A DNA stretch of 37,553 nucleotides. Origin: Candidatus Roizmanbacteria bacterium (GTDB lineage: Bacteria; Patescibacteriota; Microgenomatia; UBA1406; GWC2-37-13). The stretch covers positions 1-37,553 of the forward strand of contig JAPLYQ010000031.1 of the NCBI GenBank assembly GCA_026395475.1, written 5' to 3'. This document shows, piece by piece, positions 18,487 to 25,463 of the stretch. The position numbers were made by a program, and so were the translations under genes. The notes beneath the pieces are model-generated. The model had not been told where the DNA came from. It did no database searches and saw nothing but the letters and a program-made list of their open reading frames with translations. Numbering within the stretch: the stretch's first letter is position 1; every line of letters begins with the position of its first letter.

Positions 18487-19049
18487 AGAAGAATAGGAAG
18501 ACTCAATAAATATAATGCATGCACTAATATTGGTGCAATCGTATTTTTTCTTAGAGAAAAAACTACGGATGTTGTAAGACTGAGTACCGTATTTAATATC
18601 ATCATCTGGATAAGTGTTCCTCCTGAAATTTTATCTGCCCCAAAAAGAACTGGAACATGAAGAAAAAAGAATAATAAAGCTGAGATAGCAAGTGGCTTAA
18701 ATATGGTTTTTGATTCAGCTGAAAGTCGATTAAACACAAATCCTGTCGATAAAATTTGCTCCATACTAAATGCTGTTGCAATAAATAAACTTCCGATTCC
18801 AAGACCAAAAATGATATCCATTGCTTTGTTTGTCTTTGAAAATCCTAACCCTTTAAGGAAAGGTTTTTTCTCCATCATTACAATAAACCAGTACATTGGA
18901 AGAAGAAATACAACAGGTTTTGCGATAAACTCATCAAACCAAATGGGAAGAGCCATTCTGAAAGTTGCTCGATAGAAACTCCATAGGATAAGAACAATAG
19001 CCCATATATTAAGCATCTTCTGTGTAGGGCCTACATCACTTTTTGTCAT
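18483..19049 (-). CDS. CPBP (CAAX/ABI) family membrane protein with degenerate active site
   Basis: This 188-residue protein has about five or six helices. The layout fits the CPBP intramembrane protease family: a motif-1 region (MEQILSTGFVFNRL, residues 96-109), then FFFLHVP with F-x3-H at 127-131, then a last helix with IAPILVHALYLL (H177). Active family members have E-E-x3-R in motif 1. Here the second Glu is Gln98 and the Arg is Thr102, and the Asn expected after the last His is missing. The two His are kept. It may therefore be an inactive or altered member. It has its own promoter (TTGATA, 17 bases, TACAGT) and a leaderless start. The family name is an inference from motif spacing. Confidence 0.6.
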   Translation of the reverse strand: MTKSDVGPTQKMLNIWAIVLILWSFYRATFRMALPIWFDEFIAKPVVFLLPMYWFIVMMEKKPFLKGLGFSKTNKAMDIIFGLGIGSLFIATAFSMEQILSTGFVFNRLSAESKTIFKPLAISALLFFFLHVPVLFGADKISGGTLIQMMILNTVLSLTTSVVFSLRKNTIAPILVHALYLLSLPILL

Positions 19050-19054
19050 ACCTA

Positions 19055-19083
19055 ACTGTACCGTAGAAAAAGGTGAATATCAA
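19055..19083 (-). promoter_or_regulatory. Sigma70-type promoter of the CPBP-like gene
   Basis: On the minus strand TTGATA (19083-19078), a 17-base spacer and TACAGT (19060-19055) are followed after only 5 bases by ATG (19049-19047). This spacing puts the transcription start at the A of the start codon, which predicts a leaderless message. Confidence 0.6.
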
Positions 19084-19095
19084 CTAGATGAAGTC

Positions 19096-19225
19096 CTAAA
19101 TACTAAACTCTAAATCTTAAACAAATAAAACAAAATCTTAAAATTCTAAATGGATACCAGAGAAGTTTTGTTTTATTTCAAATTTAGGATTTGTTTAGTA
19201 TTTAAAGTTTAGGGTTTAGAGTTTA
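19096..19225. repeat. Long imperfect inverted repeat made of degenerate TTTAGGN-like heptamers
   Basis: Arm 1 (19096-19137) contains CTAAATA, CTAAACT, CTAAATC and TTAAACA in a row. Arm 2 (19166-19205) is its imperfect reverse complement, including an uninterrupted TTTTGTTTTATTT and the shared TTTAGTATTTA. Further heptamers (GTTTAGG, GTTTAGA, GTTTAAG) follow to 19225. The loop is about 28 bases. It fills the 183-base gap between the prfB stop and the CPBP-like gene. It could end prfB transcription, form a cruciform, or be a remnant of a small dispersed repeat. There is no open frame or transposase. Confidence 0.7.
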
Positions 19226-19232
19226 AGTGAGG

Positions 19233-20246
19233 TTATGCTCTTTTCTTTAAGAAGTTTTCTATCATAAGGTCCAAGTCACCATCAAGTATTTTATCGGTGT
19301 CAAACTCTTCATATCCTGTTCGCAAATCCTTTACCAGTCTATATGGGTGGAGAACATATGAGCGAATTTGGTGACCCCATGATGCCATTTTTTCAGTTTT
19401 AAATCCCTCTATCTCTTTACTTCTCTTTTCTTGTTCAATCTGCCATAATTTTGATCGTAATATTTTCATTGCAGTATCTCTATTCTTTAATTGTTCACGC
19501 TCTGTTTGACATGAAACAATAATGCCTGAGGGTTTATGAATAAGTCTCACTGCTGTTGACACTTTATTTACGTTTTGTCCACCGTGCCCTCCAGCACGAT
19601 AGAATTGCCATTCAATATCTTCAGTTCTCACTTCAATTTCCTTATCTTCAATAACTGGAAGCACTTCAACAAGTGCAAAAGATGTTTGACGAAGTTTATC
19701 TGCATTAAAAGGTGATTGACGGACTAATCTGTGTACACCTGCTTCGGCTTTTAAAAGTCCATATGCAAAACGCCCATGCACAGCTATCGTTACACTTTTT
19801 ATCCCTGCTTCTTCTCCATCAACGCGATCAACCATTTCATATGACCCACCCTTTCGTTCTACAAACCGTGTATACATGCGGAATAGCATTGACGACCAAT
19901 CCATGGCTTCAGTTCCCCCTTGGCCGGCATGAATGGAAAATACAGCATCTCCTCTATCGTATGGTCCTGAAAGAAAAAGAAGGATTTCATACTGTGAGAT
20001 AAGTTTTGAAGCATTAGTAAGATCATCTTCTTCTACGAGTAATTGCATCATTTCAATATCGTCTATCTCTTTTTTTAAAACGGAAATACGTTTTAATGTT
20101 TCTGCAGCTTTTTTTGGGTCTCCCCAAAAATCTCCATCATACGTTAATTTTTCAAGATCAGAAACCTCTGCTTTTTTTGCAGGTAAGTTTGATTTTAAAA
20201 GAATATTGTCTAGTTTACGCTGTAGCTCTTCCTTTTCATTATCCAT
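19233..20246 (-). CDS. prfB: Peptide chain release factor 2 (RF2)
   Basis: This 337-residue class I release factor ends translation at UAA and UGA. It has an N-terminal coil, the HAGQGGTEAMDW segment (residues 106-117), the stop-codon-reading SPF tripeptide at 178-180 (RQSPFNADKLRQTSF) that marks RF2, and the catalytic GGQ at 222-224 in RAGGHGGQNVNKVSTAVRL. The ending YVLHPYRLVKDLRTGYE is typical. It is slightly shorter at the N-terminus than RF2 of E. coli (365). There is no in-frame UGA frameshift site: the gene reads straight from ATG. A TATAAT (minus 20265-20260) lies 13 bases upstream, inside the end of the upstream gene. Its presence argues against UGA reassignment in this genome. Confidence 0.97.
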   Translation of the reverse strand: MDNEKEELQRKLDNILLKSNLPAKKAEVSDLEKLTYDGDFWGDPKKAAETLKRISVLKKEIDDIEMMQLLVEEDDLTNASKLISQYEILLFLSGPYDRGDAVFSIHAGQGGTEAMDWSSMLFRMYTRFVERKGGSYEMVDRVDGEEAGIKSVTIAVHGRFAYGLLKAEAGVHRLVRQSPFNADKLRQTSFALVEVLPVIEDKEIEVRTEDIEWQFYRAGGHGGQNVNKVSTAVRLIHKPSGIIVSCQTEREQLKNRDTAMKILRSKLWQIEQEKRSKEIEGFKTEKMASWGHQIRSYVLHPYRLVKDLRTGYEEFDTDKILDGDLDLMIENFLKKRA

Positions 20247-20255
20247 ATTAAGAAG

Positions 20256-21701
20256 TTACATTATAGCTTGTTCTTTATCTGCTAGAACAGTTACTTTTGC
20301 GTTTTTTGCATAATCTGCAAGTTCTGACTTAACTAATACACCCAAGTGTTCATTACCCTTTTTTACAGCGATCTCAGTTAACTCAAAATCAAACGTTTCT
20401 GCATTTCCGGTGACAATATCTTGATACCCCTTCTCCTTCATAACTGTCTTGACGTCTCCAGCTTTACCAGGAGTCCCAGACCCATTAAGTATTTTGACTT
20501 TGATTGTGTCTTTTTTTATTATCGGTGTTGGAGTTGCTGTAGGCAATGGAACTGCTGTTGGAACTGGAGTTGGTTTTGCTTTCGCTATAAAACTTGGAAG
20601 CCTCATATTAAAGCCTGCAGGAGATTGTGTAAGGAGAGTAAAGATAAGAAAGGACCCTGCAAAAGACACAATAAAAAGCATTATTTCTTTTGAAATACGA
20701 ATAGATGGCATATTAAAGTTTTTCTTTTGAACTGATTTACCCATCACAGCAAGTGAGGGACTAAATGTATTTTTCAAAAGTGAAAAACCTCTATTTTCAA
20801 TAGAAAATATAAGAGCACCAAAACAGATGTCGAATTGTAAAATTGGAAAAGGATTATTGTCGATTGGAACAAGCATCTTTAAATAATCTGCATAAAAATG
20901 AGGAAGAATTCGTTTAAGCGGATTTGTCCAAATTCCCACATCTTTAGTAAATGTATCCTGTCTAACTGAATCTGAAAGAGTTCCAGAAAGGATAAGTCTA
21001 TTTATCTTTAAATGTTTTTCCTCATATTCTGCACCTATCTTTTTCAAAGGCTCTTCAACTCCTTTTCCTGCTATTAATTTTGCAGAAAATGATTCTTTTT
21101 CAAGGAGTCCAAAAGAGTCAAATAAATATGCGCTGATTAAATCTTCTTCGTATGATCCATATAATATGTGCTCGATTTTCCCTCTTCTCAGCGTTTTTTC
21201 AAAGAGTTTGTAGTAAGAAAGAGTATCAGGAATCAATGCAAGAAGCTGCATTTCAACTAACTGCAATGTGTCTTTATATGCTTGAACTGTTGATTCTTCT
21301 ATTGCATAAAGGCTAACTATGCGTTTCGCATCGTTTTCCGCCCCGACAAAATCATAATATACAGAATCTAGATGAGCTGGAAGGATCGAGCGTGCTTTCT
21401 CTTTCATAAATGAGGCAATTGCAGGTGGCGCCATATCATTTGGTACTTCTGCACGAGAAAAATAGAAGGCTTCCTGTGGAAGAATGAGAGAAATTTGTTT
21501 TTCTTTTGCGGCGCCACCTGTGAGGTGTGAGACAACTTCTTTAATAGCTGATGCAACAATATCTGTATGAGCTACTTTACCAGCCTTAAGAAGTTGTACA
21601 CTAAATTTTTTTTCTGCCTGTTGGACACTATACTGCCCCAACAATGACTTATTGACATGAAGGGCCTTGATGACATGTTGTCCAATATAAATATAAAGCA
21701 T
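20256..21701 (-). CDS. PilM-like protein fused through a membrane helix to an exported LytR_C domain
   Basis: This 481-residue protein has three parts. Residues 1-320 look like a cytoplasmic actin-fold domain of the PilM/GspL kind, with MLYIYIGQHVIKALHV at the start, ISLILPQEAFYF, and EVPNDMAPPAIASFMKEKAR, which corresponds to the PilM region before VxYD. Residues about 339-358 form a single helix. A Thr/Pro-rich linker (374-396, TPVPTAVPLPTATPTP) leads to a LytR_C domain (399-476) with VKILNGSGTPGKAGDVKTVM. The second residue block of the ATPase is weak, so ATP binding is uncertain. The design links a cytoplasmic scaffold to a wall-facing domain. It may anchor a pilus-like or envelope complex. 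Promoter: TTGCAT, 18 bases, TATAAT. Confidence 0.7.
   Translation of the reverse strand: MLYIYIGQHVIKALHVNKSLLGQYSVQQAEKKFSVQLLKAGKVAHTDIVASAIKEVVSHLTGGAAKEKQISLILPQEAFYFSRAEVPNDMAPPAIASFMKEKARSILPAHLDSVYYDFVGAENDAKRIVSLYAIEESTVQAYKDTLQLVEMQLLALIPDTLSYYKLFEKTLRRGKIEHILYGSYEEDLISAYLFDSFGLLEKESFSAKLIAGKGVEEPLKKIGAEYEEKHLKINRLILSGTLSDSVRQDTFTKDVGIWTNPLKRILPHFYADYLKMLVPIDNNPFPILQFDICFGALIFSIENRGFSLLKNTFSPSLAVMGKSVQKKNFNMPSIRISKEIMLFIVSFAGSFLIFTLLTQSPAGFNMRLPSFIAKAKPTPVPTAVPLPTATPTPIIKKDTIKVKILNGSGTPGKAGDVKTVMKEKGYQDIVTGNAETFDFELTEIAVKKGNEHLGVLVKSELADYAKNAKVTVLADKEQAIM
20260..20265 (-). promoter_or_regulatory. Possible -10 box for prfB
   Basis: TATAAT on the minus strand ends 13 bases before the prfB ATG and lies in the last codons of the upstream gene. 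No convincing -35 is visible. prfB may also be read through from upstream, since only 9 bases separate the genes. Confidence 0.3.
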
Positions 21702-21717
21702 ACGTAAATGTATCTCT

Positions 21718-21747
21718 ATTATAGTGTCTAATTGACAAAAAATGCAA
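21718..21747 (-). promoter_or_regulatory. Sigma70-type promoter of the PilM-like/LytR_C gene
   Basis: Minus strand: TTGCAT (21747-21742), an 18-base spacer and TATAAT (21723-21718), 16 bases from the ATG. It overlaps the divergent dnaG promoter region, so the two may be coupled. Confidence 0.6.
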
Positions 21748-21755
21748 GTAGCATT

Positions 21756-21764
21756 TGGTACAAT
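21756..21764 (+). promoter_or_regulatory. Extended -10 promoter of dnaG, leaderless geometry
   Basis: TGG followed by TACAAT (21756-21764) forms an extended -10, 8 bases before ATG 21773. A TTGACA at 21732-21737 is 21 bases away, too far for a normal -35. No Shine-Dalgarno sequence is seen. Confidence 0.5.
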
Positions 21765-21772
21765 GATGCAAA

Positions 21773-23527
21773 ATGGAAAGCGCGATAGAAAAACTTAAAG
21801 AACGAATTGATCTAGTAGAACTCATTGGTTCTTACGTCCAATTGAAAAAGGCTGGACGTAATTTTAAAGGAATATGTCCATTTCATCAAGAAAAAACTCC
21901 TTCATTTGTAGTTTCCCCAGATCGTCAACTCTGGCGTTGTTTTGGATCTTGTGGAATTGGGGGCGATGCAATAGCCTTTTACATGAAATATGAAAATCTT
22001 TCATTTCTTGAAGCCCTTACAGACCTCGCTACACGTTATGGCATTGTAATTGAAAAAATGCCTGTTGAAGATAAAATCGTCCATTATAAAGAAAGATTAA
22101 TCAAGGTTAATCAAGTAGCAACTGATTTTTACCATTATATTCTTACAAAGTCCTCTATTGGAAAACCAGCCCTCGACTATCTGAAAAATCGATCCATCTC
22201 AGATAAAATCATTGAGACTTTCCAGCTTGGGTATTCCCCTTCTTCTTGGGACTCACTTACTCGATTTCTCCATACAAAGAAATTTGAAAATAAAGAACTT
22301 GTAGATAGTGGCCTTTGTGTGCAAAAACAAATGGGCGGGTCTGTGTATGATCGATTTAGAGGGAGAGTAATGTTTCCACTCAAAGATCATCGAGGTAATA
22401 CTGTTGGATTTTCGGGACGCATCTTAAGTGGTGATAGTGAAGCAAAATATGTCAACACCCCCGAAACCACTCTTTATCATAAGCGTTCTATGCTATTTGG
22501 ACTTCATCTGACAAAAGATGCTGTAAAAAAAGAAAATAAGATTATTCTTGTTGAAGGTGAATTTGATGTAATTATGCCATTTCAACAAGGAGTGAGCGCT
22601 ATTGCCGCTATAAAAGGATCAGCTCTTACTACAGAACAACTCCAACTTATTAAAAGATATACAAACCGCGTATATCTTGCCCTTGATGCTGACAAAGCGG
22701 GAGAAGAGGCCATCCGTCGAGCTATTGAAGTGGCAGAGCCTATGGGATTTGAGCTTGGAGTTATTGTTATTGATGGAGGAAAAGATCCAGATGAAGCAGT
22801 GCGTACAAATGAAATTGAATTTAAAAAATCACTTGAACATCCTATTCCTGTTTATGATTTTCTCATGCAGATGTTTGCAAAAAAATATCCTCCATCTGAT
22901 CCTTTTAATAAAAAACAAATTGGAGAGGAAATGGCTCCTTTTTTGTATGCAATTACCAATCCAATAGTCCAGTCATACTATATTAAACAGCTTGCAAAAC
23001 TTCTTGATGTGAGTGAAGATGCCGCAGGACGAGTTGTTCGAGGATATAGAAAAAGACATCTCATAAGGCCAAACAAGCAGGAGGTCCAAGTTAAAAAGCC
23101 ACTTCGCGAACTTGTTATTCAACAATTTTTGTTGGAACAGCTCTTACATGCGCCATCACTCACTCCCTATATGACCGAGATTCAAAACATTATTACAGAT
23201 GACGTTTTTACAGCACCTTCCTATGGAAAATTGTTTACAAAATTACATGAAAAAGCTCAGGAAGGTGGAACATTTGATATTAATGCATTTATAAAGACTC
23301 TTCCTGCAGAATTAGCCTCAGTTGCGGACGAATTATATCTAAAAGCATCTTCAGATGAACAAAGCGCGACAAACTCAATAAAACATATTGCATTGGAAAT
23401 AAAGAGAAATGCACTGCGATCAAAACTCAAAAATATCCTCAATTCTGCTTCTGAGGCTGATGAGGAAATATTGAAGGAATTGCAGGCTCAATTAAAAGAA
23501 CTGGAAAAAATGAGCTCAACAGTATAA
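21773..23527 (+). CDS. dnaG: DNA primase
   Basis: This 584-residue primase makes RNA primers for replication and works with the DnaB helicase. The N-terminal zinc finger has C35-P-F-H38 in CPFHQEKTPSFVVSP and then C56-F-G-S-C60. The last pair is C-x3-C, where E. coli has C-x2-C. The RNA polymerase core includes YLKNRSISDKIIETFQLGYSP and GFSGRIL. The TOPRIM domain has E261 in VEGEFDVI and D305-x-D307 in LALDADKAGEEA, the metal-binding residues. The C-terminal 140 residues fit the helicase-binding domain. Length is normal. rpoD follows after 10 bases, as in the widespread dnaG-rpoD arrangement. The divergent gene is the PilM-like protein. Confidence 0.97.
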   Translation: MESAIEKLKERIDLVELIGSYVQLKKAGRNFKGICPFHQEKTPSFVVSPDRQLWRCFGSCGIGGDAIAFYMKYENLSFLEALTDLATRYGIVIEKMPVEDKIVHYKERLIKVNQVATDFYHYILTKSSIGKPALDYLKNRSISDKIIETFQLGYSPSSWDSLTRFLHTKKFENKELVDSGLCVQKQMGGSVYDRFRGRVMFPLKDHRGNTVGFSGRILSGDSEAKYVNTPETTLYHKRSMLFGLHLTKDAVKKENKIILVEGEFDVIMPFQQGVSAIAAIKGSALTTEQLQLIKRYTNRVYLALDADKAGEEAIRRAIEVAEPMGFELGVIVIDGGKDPDEAVRTNEIEFKKSLEHPIPVYDFLMQMFAKKYPPSDPFNKKQIGEEMAPFLYAITNPIVQSYYIKQLAKLLDVSEDAAGRVVRGYRKRHLIRPNKQEVQVKKPLRELVIQQFLLEQLLHAPSLTPYMTEIQNIITDDVFTAPSYGKLFTKLHEKAQEGGTFDINAFIKTLPAELASVADELYLKASSDEQSATNSIKHIALEIKRNALRSKLKNILNSASEADEEILKELQAQLKELEKMSSTV

Positions 23528-23535
23528 AATAGGAG
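23523..23535 (+). promoter_or_regulatory. Possible internal promoter/RBS of rpoD (TATAAAATAGGAG)
   Basis: The 10-base gap between dnaG and rpoD, together with the dnaG stop codon, reads TATAAAATAGGAG. It contains a -10-like element (TATAAA 23523-28 or TAAAAT 23525-30) and AGGAG (23531-35) only 2 bases from ATG 23538, too close for a normal Shine-Dalgarno contact. The same TATAAATAGGAG string follows the rpoB promoter spacer at 32494-32505. Confidence 0.35.
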
Positions 23536-23537
23536 CT

Positions 23538-24629
23538 ATGATAAAGCCGAAAAGTCCAAAGACATTTAAAGAACTTCTTCAACAAGGAGAAGATGACGGA
23601 TTTATTCTTCAAGATGATATCTTCCTTATATGTAGTGAACCAGAAAAACATATTCTGGAAATAGATGATTTTTTTAATGATGCGCTTCGTAAAGGTATTG
23701 ATATTTTTGAAACGATATCAACACGAGAAGAAGAAGAGGTTCACAAAAGCGCCGAAGAAGTAGAAAAAGAATTGGAACAACTTATCACTGCAAAGCATGG
23801 TGAGAGTCTTGACCCTATCAAAAAATATTTAAAAGAAATTGGAAAAACTCCTTTGCTTAAATTTGAAGAAGAAATTATTCTTGCTAAGTCATACGAAAAA
23901 GGAAGTGAAAAAGCAAAAGAAAAACTTATTAAAGCAAATTTACGTTTGGTTGTGTCCATTGCAAAAAAATATCTTGGTCGAAGATTGTCATTCTTAGATT
24001 TAATTCAGGAAGGTAATAAAGGGCTTATTCGAGGAGTAGAAAAATACAATTGGAGAAGAGGATTTAAATTTTCTACCTATGCAACATGGTGGATTCGACA
24101 GGCCATCACTCGTGCAATTGCTGATCAGTCTCGTACCATTCGTATTCCTGTTCATATGGTAGACCAGATTAATCGTTTTTATAAGACGCAAAGAAAACTT
24201 ACACAAAAACTCGGGAAAGAGCCAACAGTAAAAGAAATTGCAAAAGAAATGTTGGTAACAACTGATGAAATTGAGAATCTTATGAAGATTTCTCAACAGC
24301 CAAAATCTTTATCGACCCCAGTTGGAGATGATAAAGAAGCAACGCTTGAACAGTTTGTAAGCGATCAGTCACAACCAACACTTTATGATAAGGTCTCCAA
24401 AGAACTTTTGAAAGAGGCAATGAATAAAGTACTTGAGACACTTTCTCCAAGAGAGAAAAAAGTTCTTATTATGCGCTTTGGACTTGATGATGGTAAACCA
24501 AAAACACTTGAGGAAGTTGGAAAAGAATTTAAGGTTACGCGAGAACGTATTCGACAAATCGAAGCAAAAGCTATTCGAAAATTAAAGCATCCAACTCGTG
24601 CTCGTAAACTAAAAGACTTCCTTGATTGA
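23538..24629 (+). CDS. rpoD: Primary RNA polymerase sigma factor (sigma70/SigA)
   Basis: This 363-residue housekeeping sigma factor has all regions in order: a short region 1.1-like start (KTFKELLQQGEDDGFILQDD), 1.2 (DPIKKYLKEIGKTPLL), 2 (ANLRLVVSIAKKYLGRRLSF, FLDLIQEGNKGLIRGVEKY, FSTYATWWIRQAITRA for -10 recognition and melting), 3 (TIRIPVHMVDQINRF, EPTVKEIAKEM) and 4.2 (TLEEVGKEFKVTRERIRQIEAKA for -35 contact). The non-conserved region between 1.2 and 2.1 is absent, as in compact SigA proteins. An acidic Glu-rich stretch (EEEEVHKSAEEVEKELEQL) lies before 1.2. Region 2.4 and 4.2 are standard, in line with the TTGACA/TATAAT-like promoters seen in this window. Confidence 0.97.
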   Translation: MIKPKSPKTFKELLQQGEDDGFILQDDIFLICSEPEKHILEIDDFFNDALRKGIDIFETISTREEEEVHKSAEEVEKELEQLITAKHGESLDPIKKYLKEIGKTPLLKFEEEIILAKSYEKGSEKAKEKLIKANLRLVVSIAKKYLGRRLSFLDLIQEGNKGLIRGVEKYNWRRGFKFSTYATWWIRQAITRAIADQSRTIRIPVHMVDQINRFYKTQRKLTQKLGKEPTVKEIAKEMLVTTDEIENLMKISQQPKSLSTPVGDDKEATLEQFVSDQSQPTLYDKVSKELLKEAMNKVLETLSPREKKVLIMRFGLDDGKPKTLEEVGKEFKVTRERIRQIEAKAIRKLKHPTRARKLKDFLD

Positions 24630-24696
24630 TGTCGTTTATAGTACACACCGCTAATGCGTTTTTTATGGCTTCATAATAGTCTAAAAATGGGTTTTT

Positions 24697-24712
24697 GCGG
24701 CTTATAAGCCGC
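24697..24712. promoter_or_regulatory. Perfect 16-bp palindrome between rpoD and the XRE regulator
   Basis: GCGGCTTATAAGCCGC is a perfect palindrome 34 bases before ATG 24746 and 67 bases after the rpoD stop. As RNA it folds to a 6-bp GC-rich stem with a UAUA loop, but only a broken U tract follows (TGTGTTTAATC), so it is a weak terminator at best. It could equally be an operator for the adjacent XRE-type protein, whose dimers bind such symmetric sites. Confidence 0.5.
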
Positions 24713-24745
24713 TGTGTTTAATCTCTTACTTATATATCCTTCATC

Positions 24746-24973
24746 ATGGAAGCCATGAAAGGAAATTTTGTATATCTAAAAATTGGCAAACGAATTGCTG
24801 AAATACGAAAGAAGCAAAGCATATCTCAAGATCATCTTGCATTTATTGCTGATATGGACAGAACTTATCTCACGCGTCTTGAAAAAGGAAAGGCTAATCC
24901 CTCTGTCCGCACACTCCATAAAATTGCTCGGAAGTTAAAAGTAAAAGTATCTACCCTTCTCCGTGATATCTAA
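24746..24973 (+). CDS. Small XRE-type helix-turn-helix regulator
   Basis: This 75-residue protein is a single Cro/C1-type HTH domain: IGKRIAEIRKKQSISQDHLAFIADMDRTYLTRLEKGKANPSVRTL forms helices 1-4 (residues 13-57), with S27-Q28 and the recognition-helix MDRTYLTRLEKG as key parts. HKIARKLKVKVSTLLRDI closes the fold. It resembles stand-alone repressors and restriction-modification control proteins, but no restriction or toxin gene is nearby. ATG 24755 (MKGNF) is an alternative start. A TATATA at 24731-24736 lies 9 bases upstream of ATG 24746. The palindrome at 24697 is a candidate operator. Confidence 0.8.
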   Translation: MEAMKGNFVYLKIGKRIAEIRKKQSISQDHLAFIADMDRTYLTRLEKGKANPSVRTLHKIARKLKVKVSTLLRDI

Positions 24974-25019
24974 TAACTAAACTAGATTTTTATTTTGATA
25001 AATGATATGCTGATACCAT

Positions 25020-25457
25020 ATGAAAACATCAGGATTTATGCATTCAATAAATGCATCAGAAACCCCAAAACTTCTCGCACTTCCCGTTGTAATAATTGTA
25101 TGTGCTCTCACTGTTGTTCTGGGAGGTGTTGGAGGATTTATGATGGTAAAAAAATCTCCTGTGACTACTAATAGCGCCGGAAAAGGTGTATCAGTACAAA
25201 CAGATAAAGCTGCCGGTGTTGCAGATAAAAAAACATTTAAAGATAGTGCTGAGGGAATATTAAAAGAAGGTGGACTAGAAGGCGAAGGCAACTTTCATCT
25301 AGAACGTCCTGGAGGAGTGTCACAAAATGCATATCTTACTTCAAGCACTGTTGATTTAAGTAAATATATTGGAAAAAAAGTAAAAGTATGGGGTCAAACA
25401 TTTACTGGACAAAAAGCTGGGTGGTTAATGGACGTAGGGTTAGTTGAAATTCAATAA
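25020..25457 (+). CDS. Small membrane-anchored protein with OB-fold-like tail
   Basis: This 145-residue protein is not recognised by name. A single helix at about residues 18-43 (LALPVVIIVCALTVVLGGVGGF) is followed by a polar linker. The exported tail has NAYLTSSTVDLSKYIGKKVKVWG and QKAGWLMDVGLVEI (residues 102-145), a pattern that looks like the first strands of an OB fold. The topology is N-in, C-out, with no cysteine for lipid attachment. It sits 6 bases before ftsE, in the same direction, so it may be produced with FtsEX and serve in the envelope. Function unknown. Confidence 0.7.
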   Translation: MKTSGFMHSINASETPKLLALPVVIIVCALTVVLGGVGGFMMVKKSPVTTNSAGKGVSVQTDKAAGVADKKTFKDSAEGILKEGGLEGEGNFHLERPGGVSQNAYLTSSTVDLSKYIGKKVKVWGQTFTGQKAGWLMDVGLVEIQ

Positions 25458-25463
25458 ATTTTA

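Noticed and set aside
20230..20265. Programmed +1 frameshift in prfB as in E. coli
   Set aside because: The gene reads from ATG 20246 in one frame to the end and no CTTTGA slippery site is present upstream.
21732..21764. TTGACA as the -35 of the dnaG promoter
   Set aside because: The spacer to TACAAT is 21 bases, outside the usual 16-18. The extended TGG is a better explanation.
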